From assembly GCF_963924675.1 (NCBI RefSeq), contig NC_089220.1, forward strand, positions 117,444,697-117,508,696: a DNA stretch of 64,000 bases. The letters are read 5' to 3'. Below, piece after piece: positions 44,069-56,062 of the stretch. Origin of the DNA: Phocoena phocoena. Taxonomy: Eukaryota > Chordata > Mammalia > Artiodactyla > Phocoenidae. A program made the position numbers and the translations under genes. Positions within the stretch are counted from its first letter, which is position 1; every line of letters begins with the position of its first letter. The notes under the pieces were generated by a model. The model did not search any database. It saw only the letters and a program-made list of their open reading frames with translations, and was not told the origin of the DNA.

Positions 44069-44499
44069 AAGAGAAAAAAAAAAACTATTTCCTATAGCTA
44101 GTCGGAATGCAAACTTTTGACGTCCTGATTGCTCCAGGGCCCTCTTCCAACTCAGTTTCTTGTTTTTCTCTTCCTCCTCTTCCTCCTTTCTATTCTCTTC
44201 CCCTGTGGGGAGGGATCACTCAGGAAAACAGGGAAGGAGGTTCCAGCCCCACTTGCCTGCCCACCCGGCCAGGGCAGTCGCCAGGAGCAGGTTTGGTGGT
44301 GGGTCTGGGCCCAGCTCTGGGCTGGCCGTTTGCAGAGAGCGGGTGGAGGGGACAGGGCTGCCCAATGGGGATGAGGGCCTGTCTGCTGAGCTGCCAGGCA
44401 GCACTACTGCCAGGGGGCGGGGCCTGGCTCGGGTGTGGCTGAGACTCTGGACAGGGGCTGGGGTCCTCCTGGAGGACAGCACGGTCAGTGAAGAGAGCC

Positions 44500-44755
44500 A
44501 GGGGCCGAGGCCTAACTCTGGTCCCAGCTTTGCTGCTGACTTGCTGTGTGGCCTCGAACAGGTCACTGACCCTCTCTGGGCCTCAGTCTCCACATCTGTA
44601 TAAACGGAAACGCTACTCCCCGCCCTGCCTACCTCACAGGGCTGTTGTGAGGAATTGATGAGATGATGTATGTGAAACACTTTGTAACCTGTAAAGTGCT
44701 GTGCACATGTGTGGGTGACTGTTCTCATTATGGTCATTATTATCTCACTGTGGGT
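44500..44755 (+). mobile_element. MIR
   Basis: GCTGACTTGCTGTGTGGCCTCG, GGGCCTCAGTCTCCACATCTG, CACAGGGCTGTTGTGAGG, GTAAAGTGCTGTGCAC. Confidence 0.82.
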
Positions 44756-45845
44756 GGTGGGGCTCCTAAGGGATCTCCGTGGTGTCAGGGTTGGGGGCAT
44801 GCCAGGGGAAGGCCGCCTCCAGGGACTTCCAGAGGCTTCTCCCAGGACAGCTGCCTGGCGGTGACCACAAGCATTTCCTGGATGGCCAGGGCTCTAGACC
44901 CCCCGAGGAGTCCCAAGGCTCATGAGCATCATCGCTTCCACCACCTCTGGTGTGGGGTCCCCCCCGGCAGAAGCCCCTTGCAGCTTTGACCTGGACCTGC
45001 CCAGGGATTGGGAACACCAGATCTCTCCAAGCCTTCTTGCCATAAGCATTTATGAAGTGCCTACTGTATGCCACTTCCCATGTAGAGTCCCCAGTCTTTG
45101 GGGCTAGGAAGGCAGTTCTGGGGCTGCCCTTAGGACTGCCCAGACCCAGGTCACAAACCCAGTCATGCCCCATCTTCCACCAGGCTTTACTCTGAGCCTC
45201 CCCTGGGCTTTGAAGGGCTCTGGGTTTGGGATTGGGAGCCACCTGCAGGTGAGCTGACCAGGAGAGTCAGAAGTGGCCCTGTTCATTCTCACCAAACCTA
45301 GATGCTCCAAACTCAGCCCTGGAAAGGGAAGCTCTGAGTGATGGTAGAAGTGTGAAGAGCCAGACAGGTCAGCTTGTAACTTTTCCGGAATCCATGGGCT
45401 CTAGAATCTGGGGCCGTAGCTCAGCCAGCAGACCATGTGCTCACCCTCCATCCCTGTAAGACAGGTGGAGGCACCAGGTTCAGGAAAGCTTGGCTTCACC
45501 CCTGCAAGTTTCCTCTTTCTACTCAGGAACTCCTTGGATTCAGCCCCACAGTGGGCCCAGGGTGACCCTGCTGCCCATTAACCCTCAGGCTAGGGGAGAA
45601 TCCAGCAATGCAGGAACCCATGGGTACAAACTTAGCTGAACTTGGGAGTTGGGGGATGCAATAGGGAAGTCAGCCCTCAGCAGCAAGAAACTTCAAGAAT
45701 GAAGCTCCTCCAATCAGGGCTCCTCCTGGGGCTCACACCCCCCCCCCCCACCCATGCTGGCATGAACTGGGTAGCTGCATGCCTAGCAACTTCTAAACCA
45801 AGCCTCTGGTGGGATGGCAGGGTGAGCAGAGTCTGGCATGGAGTT

Positions 45846-45882
45846 GGCACTCATTCATTCATTCACTCATTCATTCATTCAG
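45846..45882. repeat. (ATTC)n microsatellite
   Basis: CATT repeats with one CACT variant, followed by sequence that weakly resembles a reverse L2 end. Confidence 0.85.
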
Positions 45883-46109
45883 TTTACAGATGTGCCCAGG
45901 AACCTGCTCTGCTCCAGGCAGTCTGTGTACACTTGCCCTCATCTCCCAACCACCACCCCAGACTGTCCCTGGTTCTGGGGAAGCCTCAAGCCCTCTGAAC
46001 TGTGGTTTTATCCTGGGAAGAAACAGGATCCTCTCCCCACAGGATCCTAGAATTTTGATGTGGCAAAGGTTGCTGGTCCCGGGGTCGGGGGGCAGCCTAG
46101 ACTAGTGAT

Positions 46110-46325
46110 GATAAGACCCTGAGGTCTGAGGTCAGGTCTGAGTTTGAGGTCCTGTTCTAGCACTTTCTAGCTGTTTGGGACTGTTTCTTAACCCCTCTGA
46201 GCCTCGGTCTTCTCATCTGTAACATGAAGATGATCTTAAGACTTTTGGCCATTAGGAGGTTAAATGAGGGAGCATAGGTATATTTGTTGGTTGATGTAGT
46301 GCCTGGCACTCAGTAAACCCTCTAC
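46110..46325 (+). mobile_element. MIR
   Basis: GAGCCTCGGTCTTCTCATCTG, GTAGTGCCTGGCACTCAGTAAACCC. Confidence 0.8.
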
Positions 46326-47514
46326 CAGTGGTGGTGGTGATGATTACTGTTGGGTCCAACTGAGATGCAGAGCCAGTAGCAGAGAGGGTGGTAGCTTAGC
46401 CAAAGTCACGCAGCTTCTAAGTGACAGGACCAGGGCCTGGAAATTCCAGAGCCGCAGACTTCTAAGCCTGGCTCAGGGCTTCTCAGGGCCAGGCCTGGGG
46501 ACCCCCATCTGGCAGGAGACAACTTTGGGGACCTAAAGAGCAGGGAGAGGAGTCCTTGGACATGGGGGTGGTTTGTATGCAACAAGAGGCCAGTGGTATC
46601 GCATGAGGCTTCAAGAACTCGACAGGCCTGCCCATCTCCAGAGAGAGACCAGAGCACAGGCTCTCCATCGCCACAGCCCTGGATGCCCTGGTGGGCACCA
46701 ACCTCATGCAGAAGGCAGCCCATGGGATTATTACTTAACCCATCTGGGATGCCGGGATCCCTCGGGCTTTACGAGGTTCTAGTAAGAGCAGGGCCAATAT
46801 CTTCCCGGCTACTGGGAAGGAACAGGACCCCTGAGGAAATTCAGTACAGAAGAAAATTGTGAGGTTGTTTTCAGATGGGGGAGAGAGGCAGTTCACGGGG
46901 ATGTGGGAACCCCGGGTCAGGGGGCTGGGTTGGCCCAAGGCAAAGAGCCTGGGCCCCAGGAAAAGCCCAAGCTGGGAGCTAGGCAGCTTGGGTTTTAATG
47001 CTGCCCCTTCCTAACGGTGGGACCTTCATCTATAGAAGAGGGTAATGAACTCAACTGCTAAGAATCCTGGCAGATTTAAGGGGGAATAGCGTGGAAAGTC
47101 AGACTGGAGAGGTTACTTTCTCCATGGCCTGGCAGCCTCCGACAGAGAAAGAGAAGGCACAGATACTACTCACCACATGACTGCAGTCTGCCTCAGACCC
47201 AATGGAGTTGTGGAGTCAGGGTGTCCTGCCATGTCAAGCCCTATAGGGAGCTGGCTTCTCTGCTCACCTTTCGGCCTGGGTCCAAGCTACTGGGGAAAAG
47301 GCAAGATACTGAATCCTGAGAGTTTAGCCTGCTTTCCAGAAGACCAAGACCAGAGGCAGCCTCCAGGCCTGTTCCTTCAAGATACAGCATACCTTAAAGA
47401 GAAAGGGTGATAAGACTGGGAGCCTACCCTTGGACGAGCAAGTGGACTGGGCCAAGGATAGCATCCAGCAGGGTAAGTACTAGAGGGAGCAGAAAACACC
47501 ATGACCCCCCCGGC

Positions 47515-47625
47515 TTATCCGTCAGAAGTGTGAATCTGAAGCTCAGAGAGGGGAGGTAACCTGCCTAGAGTCACACAGCAGAGTGGTGGATGGGGCATGG
47601 ACCCTGGTTCAAACACCATCTCAGG
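47515..47625 (-). mobile_element. MIR fragment
   Basis: GAAGCTCAGAGAGGGGAGGTAACCTGCCTAGAGTCACACAGC is reverse MIR. Confidence 0.65.
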
Positions 47626-48448
47626 TGTGGCACCTGTTTGGTGTACAACAGTGACCACTGTTATTATCATGACATCATTGTGGACAGGCAGAGAAGTGGT
47701 GGTTGAACTCAGGAACTGCGTGGGGAACATAATGGGGAATCCCAAAGAGCTGGAACTCCAGTGGGGTTGGGGTAGAAACCAAACCTGGTCATACCCTCTG
47801 GTTTGCCACGAAAGGCCTTGGGGCTGTGTGGGTTGGATGGCAGCAGACTCTAGGCTATCAGCCCTGACTGCCCAGGATGGAAATAGAGTGGCCATGCCCT
47901 GGGGCCCTGGAGGACAAGGCCACAACCTGTGTGTGTTTTGGGGGATGGAGGTCACAGGGAGCAAAGGAGAGGGGGTCAGAGGAGCAGCGTAGACCCCTGG
48001 CAAGTATTAGGAGTCCTGGGGGACCTTGAGCCTTTCAGGGCCTGAAGTGAGGTATAAGGAGCAAGGTCAGAACAGACCAACTGGAGTTAAGTGACTTATT
48101 TGGGCAGAATAAGAACAGAACCTGGTTCCATGGTCTATCAGCTTTCCTGCTCCTCTCCCCAGTTTGGTGTCCTTTGATGACAGGACAGCCTGCATAGGGC
48201 TGAAAGTCATCCTCAGCTCCCATTCCAAAACCCCAGCTTCAGCTGCCTTCATATTCTGGCTGGCTAGGATCTCTGATCTTTTCATTCATAGTCTCCAGAG
48301 GCAAAACAATCCGATTGGCCACCTGTCAGCCAATGGATGTGCTGCCTCTAAGTCAGGTGCTCATCTCCCGTCCAAACAACTGATGCCAAGGAGCTCCACC
48401 CATCCAGGCCAAGTCTGGGTAAAGATGGTACAGAAAGGGCTAAAGGAC

Positions 48449-48950
48449 TGTATCAGTTTTCTGTTGCTGCATGACAACCACCCCAAAACTTAGTGGTTTA
48501 AAACAGCAGCAACCATTTATTGTTTGTTCATAATCTGGGCAGGCTTGATAAAGTCCGCTCATCTCTGCTCTGCCTGGTGTTAGCTGGGGAGAACTGACTG
48601 GGTCTGAAAGATCCGGGACCACTTCTGGCTGTGTCTGTCACCTGAGCTGGGGTGGCTGGAAGGGCTGGAGGACAGCAGGCTTCTCTCTTTCCACGTGGTC
48701 TCTCTAAGTAGGCTAGCTGGACTTCTTTATGGTAGCTCAGCGCTCCAAGAAGGGCGAAATGGAAGATGCCAGGTCTCTTGCGGCCTAGGCCAGGAAGTCC
48801 CACAGCTTTACGTTTGCTGCATTCTATTGGTCAAGGCAAGTCACAGGCCCACCTAGATTCAGGTGAGGGAGGTCAGACCCAGCTCTGGGTGGGAGGAGCT
48901 GCAAAGTCACATCGATGCGAGGGTCGATGCAGCCGCTGTTGGAAGTCACC
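48449..48950 (-). mobile_element. Old LTR-like element (MaLR/MLT1-like)
   Basis: TGTATCAGTTTTCTGTTGCTGCATG, then AACTTAGTGGTTTAAAACAG and, near its end, GTCAAGGCAAGTCACAGGCCC, all shared with the two copies at 3007 and 19920. The right boundary is approximate. Confidence 0.6.
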
Positions 48951-49159
48951 CTCCATAGGAACCTCCACAGGGCCTTTTTTCTTTCAGGAGCTATTCATTT
49001 GTGAACAGGCCTCTACAGTTTACCCAGGAGTAGGGGACTTAGAGAGTGATGGTGACAGGGCTACAGATGATCTACAGGTGGTAAGTAAGAGCCAGGACTT
49101 GAGCCCAAGTTTGCTGACCCTGGTGCAGTGTCCTTTCAAGTAGAAGCAGGAGGCAGGTG

Positions 49160-49385
49160 GCACCAGGGTTAATATAGCAATAATAGTAACAGCTGTTGTT
49201 TATCAAGGGCTGTGCCAGGCACCAGGCCAGACACTTTACCCACATTCTCTTATTTAATCCTATCACAAGGATGTTCTCAGGTGCTTCCTTTTTGATGAGA
49301 GCACTGAGGCGCAGGGAGGAGAAGTGGTTGCCTGGGGCTCACCGCCGGGTAGGTGACGAAGCCAGGATCCATACTCAGGGCACCA
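49160..49385 (-). mobile_element. MIR
   Basis: GGGCTGTGCCAGGCACCAGG, CTCTTATTTAATCCTATCACAAGG, GCACTGAGGCGCAGGGAGG. Confidence 0.75.
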
Positions 49386-50322
49386 GTACTTCATGGCAAA
49401 AAAAAGCACCAGACTGGTCTCTACTTTGAGCCACTCTAGGCTCAGGCTTCTCAGCTGTGGAGTGGGCATGGTCCCATCACCTCCTGCGGCCTCCTTCCTT
49501 TGTGGGATGGGAATGAGTCAGCGATGGAGAGTGTGCTTTGGCACAGGTGGGTGAGTGCACGGGTGGGGCTCACAATCAAAGCTTCTGCTAATCAATTCTC
49601 CCCTCCTGGCTCCCGGTCTACCTGGCATCTCTGTGGAGCCCTGAGATCAGAGCATGATATACACAAGGCCCAGCAGCCTGTTCTAAGGACCTGGCAATTG
49701 GGCCCTGGTACCTGCCAGGCAACTGGGGACTATGGGGCAGGGGTCTGAGAACAGTGGCCATGTAACTAAGCCCTGGCTCTGACTGCCTGAAGGAACGGAT
49801 TGCTTAGTCTGTGAAGGGATTTACAGCCTCCCCATAAACCTATTATGGCTCATCCTATACCCCAGCCCAGGCCAGGTGATTTCTGTTGTCTGGGAAGGCT
49901 AGGCTGGGGACTTGGGGGCCACGGAGACTGAGGGATGCCCCAGTGTCTCAGCCCCAAACTCCTCCTCTCCCAGTTCCTTCACACCCCAACCCCCATGCCA
50001 GTTCATGCCCTGGATGTGACCCCAGCAGGAACCGGAGCATGCTGTCCCTGTACCCCCCACCAGCTCCACCCTGTCCCACACCCCCTCACTCCCAGCCTGG
50101 GCTGAGACATACCACCATGGAGACAGCCAATCCTGGCGAGGGGGCAACAGGATGTTCTGGAGGAACAGAGGAGGAGGAGGAAGCTGGAGGTAAAGCTGGA
50201 GGTGGAGGAAAGAGAAAGCCAGGCAGGTGAGAGGACCGCGGACCCTCCCAATGGTCCACCATTCCCAGGCCCCAGTGTCCAAAGCTGAGCCCAAAGCAGT
50301 GATCAGCATGACTGTCTCCCTG

Positions 50323-50326
<4 letters not shown>

Positions 50327-50353
<27 letters not shown>

Positions 50354-50544
50354 GGTATGTGGGCCTCTCACTGCTGTGGCCTCTCCCGTGGCGGAGCACA
50401 GGCTCTGGACGCGCAGGCTCAGCGGCCATGGCTCACGGGCCCAGCCGCTCCGCGGCATGTGGGATCTTCCCGGACCGGGGCACGAACCCGCGTCCCCTGC
50501 ATTGCCAGGCAGACTCTCAACCACTGCGCCACCAGGGAAGTCCC
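50327..50544 (-). mobile_element. CHR-type SINE, full length
   Basis: Reverse-strand copy with a long T run, ending CCACCAGGGAAGTCCC. Target-site duplication GTCTCCCTGTTTT at 50314-50326 and 50545-50557 is perfect. Confidence 0.93.
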
Positions 50545-50639
50545 GTCTCCCTGTTTTGATGATGAGAAACACGGGTCTCAGAGAGGCTGAGTCATTGTGC
50601 GAAGTTGCACAGCTAAGGCGTGGCACCTCAGAACGCACA

Positions 50640-50755
50640 CAATGCCCAGTGTGTGCTCCCATTTTGCAGACGAGGAAACTGAGATTCAGAGAGGGGGAGT
50701 GACAGGTCCAAGGTCACAAAATGAATCAGTAGTAGCACCAGCTCTGACTCAGCTG
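50640..50755 (-). mobile_element. MIR fragment
   Basis: CATTTTGCAGACGAGGAAACTGAGATTCAGAGAGG, CAAGGTCACAAAATGAATC. Similar sequence at 50558-50600 next to the SINE may be a second piece. Confidence 0.7.
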
Positions 50756-53079
50756 AACTGGGATGTGGTAACAGGGAGGCAACCACTGTAGCATCCAGAA
50801 AGCTTTCCCATAGGAAACACAAGGTCAGGTTGGCCCCAGGGGGCACCCAGCCCCAGAGGAGGGGGGCAGCCGGGGGCCCTGACTTTGTTCTCCAACTAGC
50901 AGACATTTACATAGCTCGTTAAAATATATAGTGTCGTAAAGAGGAGAGACACAGGCACAATAAACCCTTGTCCCTTCCATTTCCTGTCAGCGCCAGAGCC
51001 TCTTTCAGGACACGCCAAGGGCACAGGGAGCAGCCCTGGGTGGGAAGGGGAGTTAGTCTGCCCCCCGCCCCCGGTAGCACAGAGCTGGGTCAGAGTGAGG
51101 CTGTCTGCGTGCCTGTCTCCTGGGCTCTGTCCAGCGCCGAGCACTGGGAGGGGAAGACACTTCTTTGTGTGACCTTGCACCGGTCCCTGAGCGTTTCTGG
51201 GCCGACCCTCCCAGGTGCCTGAGGGAGGACTACACCAACTGGGTCTCCCTACTCCCTTCCCGCTTCGGGGTTCACCCCAGAACTCAGCGGTGTTCCCGTC
51301 TCGCTTCCCTGCCCCCACACCGCTGCTGAAGCAAAGTAGAGTTACAGCCTCTCTAGCACAACGACGTTTACTGCCCAGCCCTGGCCTGGGCCCATAAATC
51401 CCCCTCGCCATGCTTGATACCAACTGCTCAGTCACCTGGTACAGAGGCCCAAGGGGCCTGCTGGCCCATCCACCTGCCCCCGGCCCTGGCCGCCTCAGGC
51501 CACCTCAACCTTCCTCAGATGCTTCTCAGTCTGGAGCCGGGACAGCCAAAGCACCCAGAGGGCCAGTCATCAGAGCAGCCCCCTCCCCACACATACCCTG
51601 GAGGTCACCTTTCTGGAGTCTTCCTGTGTCCTCCTCAGGGAGCCTGCCAATCTTCTGCCACTTGGGGTGAGTCCCTGCCCCTCTGCCTCACTTCCCCTCT
51701 CTGCACAGCTAGGGTTGGACCAGGTGGGCCCCAAGGGCTCAGCTAGGCAGGATGGCCCATGAGGAGTGGGACAAGATCCTCTGCCCCATGGTGAGTCCAG
51801 GTAGAGCAGCCAGCATAGAAGGAGGACTGGTGGAAGGCCCTTCAACCAGAAGTGCCAAGCAGGACTGCCTGGCCACTGGCTGGCACCTGGCTGGCCAGGA
51901 GTCAGGAGAACAGCTGTTTCCTTTGTCCTGCGGGGCAGCTGGAAGGGTTAGGGACACTGCAAGGTTGATGGGCTCCTGTAGTTGCCCAGACGCAGACAGG
52001 ACTGCTGAAAGTGTGGGGTAGATGGGAGGATTGTTTTGTGGTGAGGCCCAGAGCTGGAAAGGCTATGATGGGTTCCCAGGGCCCAGCTGGGCACTCCAGC
52101 TGGCCTCTAGCCCTCCCGCACGAAAGAAAGTTTCCCAAACACACTTGCAGGCAGGGGAGGATGGGGTGGGGAGGTAGATGAAGGAATAACACCTGGTAAG
52201 CACCCCACAGCTGTGGAGTCCAGTGTCCCACAGGCAGTGGGGGCCTAAGGGAAGGTTACCATTCGTGTAGAGAGAGAAAATAGGGGAGACAAAAGGCAGG
52301 TCCCAGCTTTCCAAGGCTCCTAAGGCCCTCAGCCCCCGATCCCCTGGCTTAGGTTTAAGAAAATCTGCTTTGAACTCTTCACCCCTGCCCTTGAAGCCTC
52401 CCCTGCACCAGGGACAGAATCCCCGCTCCTGTTGGCTCTCGGTGCTCCTGTGGGAGGGAGAGCGACTTGAGTGTGAGGGGCTGGGGAAGCTGAGGTGGGT
52501 GTTCTGTAGGGTGCCATGGGGCAATGGGGAGCTATGGTGGGTGCTTGAGCATGAGAGTGACACATCTGAGTCTATGGAGGAAAGATCTGAGGTGTGGGAG
52601 CAGCAGAGGCAGAGCAGTATGCACACCTCTCTGCTACCCATGCACGCACATGCACACACACTCCAGTGGGCACACGTGCACATGGAAGAGCTCGTATTTA
52701 TACAGCCTCACACATTCTCCCACACAGGCAGCAATGTATGTGTCCACACACAAACCTTTTCACCTATGCAAGCAGACACCTTCAGTGTACACTTTGGTAC
52801 AGATAATAGCTGTTCACACTGGATCCTCTCACCCGAGCACTCACACTAAAGCACAGATCTACAGAACAGCCCCCTCCCGCAGCTCACAGGCGCACCCTGG
52901 ATAAGCCACCCCCAACCAAGCTCTGACCATCTGGGTCTTCTCAAGGGTCCACACCCCGCCTCCCATACCGCGGCTTCCCTCCTTCCTGGGATCACAGCGT
53001 GCCCAGACCAGCCCTGTGCTCAATGCTCCCGCACCCTACACACACACGTGAGCCCGCTCACACACGTGCACGTGCGGAC

Positions 53080-53420
53080 AGCAGCCGGGGTGGGGGGGGG
53101 GCCTTGCTCCCGCCTTCCGAGACGCGGCTGGCCAATGAGAGCGCACCAGGCGCTATCTCCTAGGAGACCAGCGGAGGTGCCCGGCTAAGGGCTGGGAGGG
53201 GTCGGCCGGGAGGAGCGTGGCCAAGGGAACCTCCCTTTATCCCCCTCCCCGACTCCGGACCCTTGTGCCCCGGCCCTCTTCCTTTACAGGGTTAGAAGGC
53301 AGGGTTAGGCTGAGGGCAGGAATGGTAGGGGTTCTTCAGAGGCGCCCAGATAACGAGCCCGAAATAAATCCCAGAGACGCTGGTCCCCCTGGATGGGCGC
53401 GGCAGGTCAGCCCTGGCCAG
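53080..53420 (+). promoter_or_regulatory. GC-rich block with CCAAT box, possible minor promoter
   Basis: CpG-bearing block in an otherwise ordinary region: GAGACGCGGCTGGCCAATGAGAGCG contains a CCAAT box near 53133, followed by GC-rich DNA to about 53220. No TATA or open frame of note follows. It could be an enhancer or the start of a non-coding RNA. Confidence 0.3.
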
Positions 53421-53891
53421 TAGCGCCTTGTGGGGCCCACCCCACGAGGTTTGTGAAGGGACCTGGCTCAAAGACTCCGGGGGGGCCTTTATGACCCAGT
53501 ATGGCCTCCTCTCTCCAGAGGGTTCTGAAGAGCTTGCCCTGACCTCCTTTTCCCGAAATGCCCAAGTTCCTTCCCTTCCAGACCTCCCCACATGTTCTTG
53601 CCTCTGCTTGGGGTGCTCCCTACCCCCCACCTCCCTCTTCCCCCATCACACACACACACACACGCCCACTTCTTTTTTCTGCCAACCTTCAACTCATGGT
53701 ATAGGTCACTTCCCCAAATAGTCTTTTCCTCAACACCACCACCCCGCCCTCTCCCCCACCCCCTTCTGAATCAACGCCCTGGCCTAGGGCCTGCCAACAG
53801 TGGGATTAGGCAAAATCATACCCTAAATATTTGAATCACATTGAAACACAAAGCATACCAGGAGATGAAGTCCTGTCAAAGGGGCCGAGTG

Positions 53892-54095
53892 TAGGAAGTT
53901 AAGAGCATGGGATCTGGAGCCAGATGACCTGGGTCTAAATCTTGGCTCTGCCACATACCAGCTGTGTGCCTTTGGGCAGTTTGCCCATGTAACTTATGAG
54001 GATTAAATTATATCATGCCTGCAAAGCACTTCGAATAGTGTCTGGCACGGAGCAAGTGACCGATCAATGTTTGCTTCTACTATTATTATTCTTAT
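53892..54095 (+). mobile_element. MIR
   Basis: GAAGTTAAGAGCATGGGATCTGGAGCC, CCTGGGTCTAAATCTTGGCTCTGCC, GTGTCTGGCACGGAGCAAG; the middle section has lost the GCCTCAGTTTCC block. Confidence 0.83.
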
Positions 54096-55656
54096 GGACT
54101 CCCCGTTACATATAATGCCTCCTTCTCAATACGGCTTCCTGCCCCCAGCCTTCACTCAGAACATTCAGAACAAGCATGGGGCCCTGGACCAGGAGACTCA
54201 CAGGTGGTGAGCAATGGAGGGTTTGTCCCTGACGCACAGCCAGACCCGTTCCAATACCAGGTGCCCTGTCCAAGAGGGGGAGACTTGTCTCATCAGGGTA
54301 GAAATTAAGAGACCATGGTGAAAACCAGTCATAATTGTCTTTTACCCTATTGAGCGGACAAGCCCACTTTTCTCTCTTTCTTTAGGAACATTAAAAACAA
54401 GCATGGTTTCTAATGGGCCCTGGAGTGAGGCTCTGCAGGCCTTTCAGCTTCTCCAGTTCGTGGCCCACCTATTTGCTCACTCTGGGTCGGGCCTATGGTT
54501 CTCAGCCTCTGGGAGAGCTGCCACCGCTCATTCCACCTGCTCGTGCTGGAAGGGGTGGTGGTTCCCCGTCAGAGAGGGGAAGCCTCAGTCGCAGGAAGGG
54601 GTTCACTCAGGGTCTACATTTTAAAAGTGTGATCAGAGCTACAGGTACCAGGCGTTATGAGGAATCACACCAGATGGGGTAAGAGGGGGGCTGTGGTTCA
54701 CAAAGCACTCTGTAGCCTGTGTGACAACAGTGACAGGGATGACGAGAGTAATCACAGCTCCCAGCTTCTGAGCATGCCCATGTATGTCCCAGGGCCTAGG
54801 CCGCAGTGGGGTTGTTTTCAAATGGTCAGCCCCCCTCCTCCCAGGCAAGCAGCAGCCCCACCCCCTTTCGCAGCAGGACCTCCACTCTGCCCTGCTTTGC
54901 ATAATTGGCTTCCGGGGAGATACACTGGAAGCGGTTTGGCACACCCGGCTTTATGTCTCTGCTCCACACTGATCAGCCTGGCAGCCTGGGGCACAACACT
55001 GCACTGCTCCATAAAACGGTGATAATCATTCCCACCTTGCAGGCGTGTCGGGAAGCTTAGAGACAAAGCTGGTGGAAAGTAGCTGGCTTGTGGAATGTGC
55101 CCAGTAGGCGCCAGCCTGCTGCCCCTCACTGGGCCCTCCAGGGCAGAACGGTGGAGGCTGCAGGGAGATGTGGGGCTCTTGGGCTGGGGTAAGTTTGAGC
55201 TTCCGGTGCTGTCAGTATCCAAAACGATTTGACCGCACTGCAACGAACAGAAGCCCATATAAAGATGTTCTCTAACAAGGGGATTGCTGCAAGGATCTAG
55301 TCTCAGGGAAGCCCATCACAGGAAGCTTCTTCTCTCCTCTCTTGGCTCGGCCTCTGGCTGTCCAGCGGCTCAGGTCACCTGCCCCTCCTCTGCTGCCCAG
55401 TCAGGGGGTGTCTGCGCTCAGCTCCCCTAAGAGGACAACCTCAGCTCCCCATGGCAACTCACTCAGCCTTCATGTTCAATTCTAAATTCTGAAGAGAAAC
55501 GGTGATCTGCCGGGATTACGTGAGGTGTCTATCCTTTGTCCCATCAGCCGAGGCAGGGCCAGGAGATCGGGAAGGCCACCTCTTCTAGGCTGTGGGCGGG
55601 TTGGGGTCTGTAAGTATGAGTGTGAGTGAAGTGAAAGTGTGGCTTTCTCTAGATCA

Positions 55657-55845
55657 GTGTGGTTCTCAACCCTGGCTGCACACTGAAATCACCAGGGGAC
55701 CTTTAAAAACAGAACAAAGCAGAACTGCTATTTAACTCCCACTCCCCGAGATCCTGATTTCATTGGTCTGGGGTGCTGCTTGAGTAATAGGATCCTCAAG
55801 AGTTCCCCAGACGATTCTAATGTGCAGACCACCACTTAAAAGACT
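55657..55845. mobile_element. MER5-type hAT-Charlie MITE
   Basis: GTGGTTCTCAACCCTGGCTGC, CACTGAAATCACCAGGGGACC, GACGATTCTAATGTGCAGACC in MER5A order. Confidence 0.75.
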
Positions 55846-55939
55846 TCCCAGGGCTGAGTCCACACTGTGGGTGCCATCTATCCCTCTACTTTGGTCTCAT
55901 TTTAGGCCAGGTGAGACTTTCACCCTCCATGGCCTAAAT

Positions 55940-56062
55940 CAGTGATTCCCAAGTCATCCTCCAGATAAGATAATGTCAGAATTCTGATTCCCAGGCCCAG
56001 TCCAGCCAAACTGAATCCAAATGTCTGGGAAGGTGCTCTGCTGATTCCCGTCACTGATCAAG
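55940..56062. mobile_element. Second MER5-like MITE fragment
   Basis: CAGTGATTCCCAAGTC, GATTCCCAGGCCCAG and GGTGCTCTGCTGATTCC resemble a shorter, more diverged MER5 copy 95 bases after the first. Confidence 0.45.

Larger units (their letters stand above)
43717..44090 (+). other. LINGO1: LINGO1 3' UTR
   Basis: Follows TGA at 43714-43716. The first part is G- and C-rich, then it turns AT-rich near two poly(A) signals. About 280-370 bases long depending on the signal used. The 3' end is inferred from the signals. Confidence 0.8.

Noticed and set aside
44396..44425. Further CTCF-like site downstream of LINGO1
   Set aside because: TGCCAGGGGGCGG matches only part of the CTCF core, with mismatches at two core positions.
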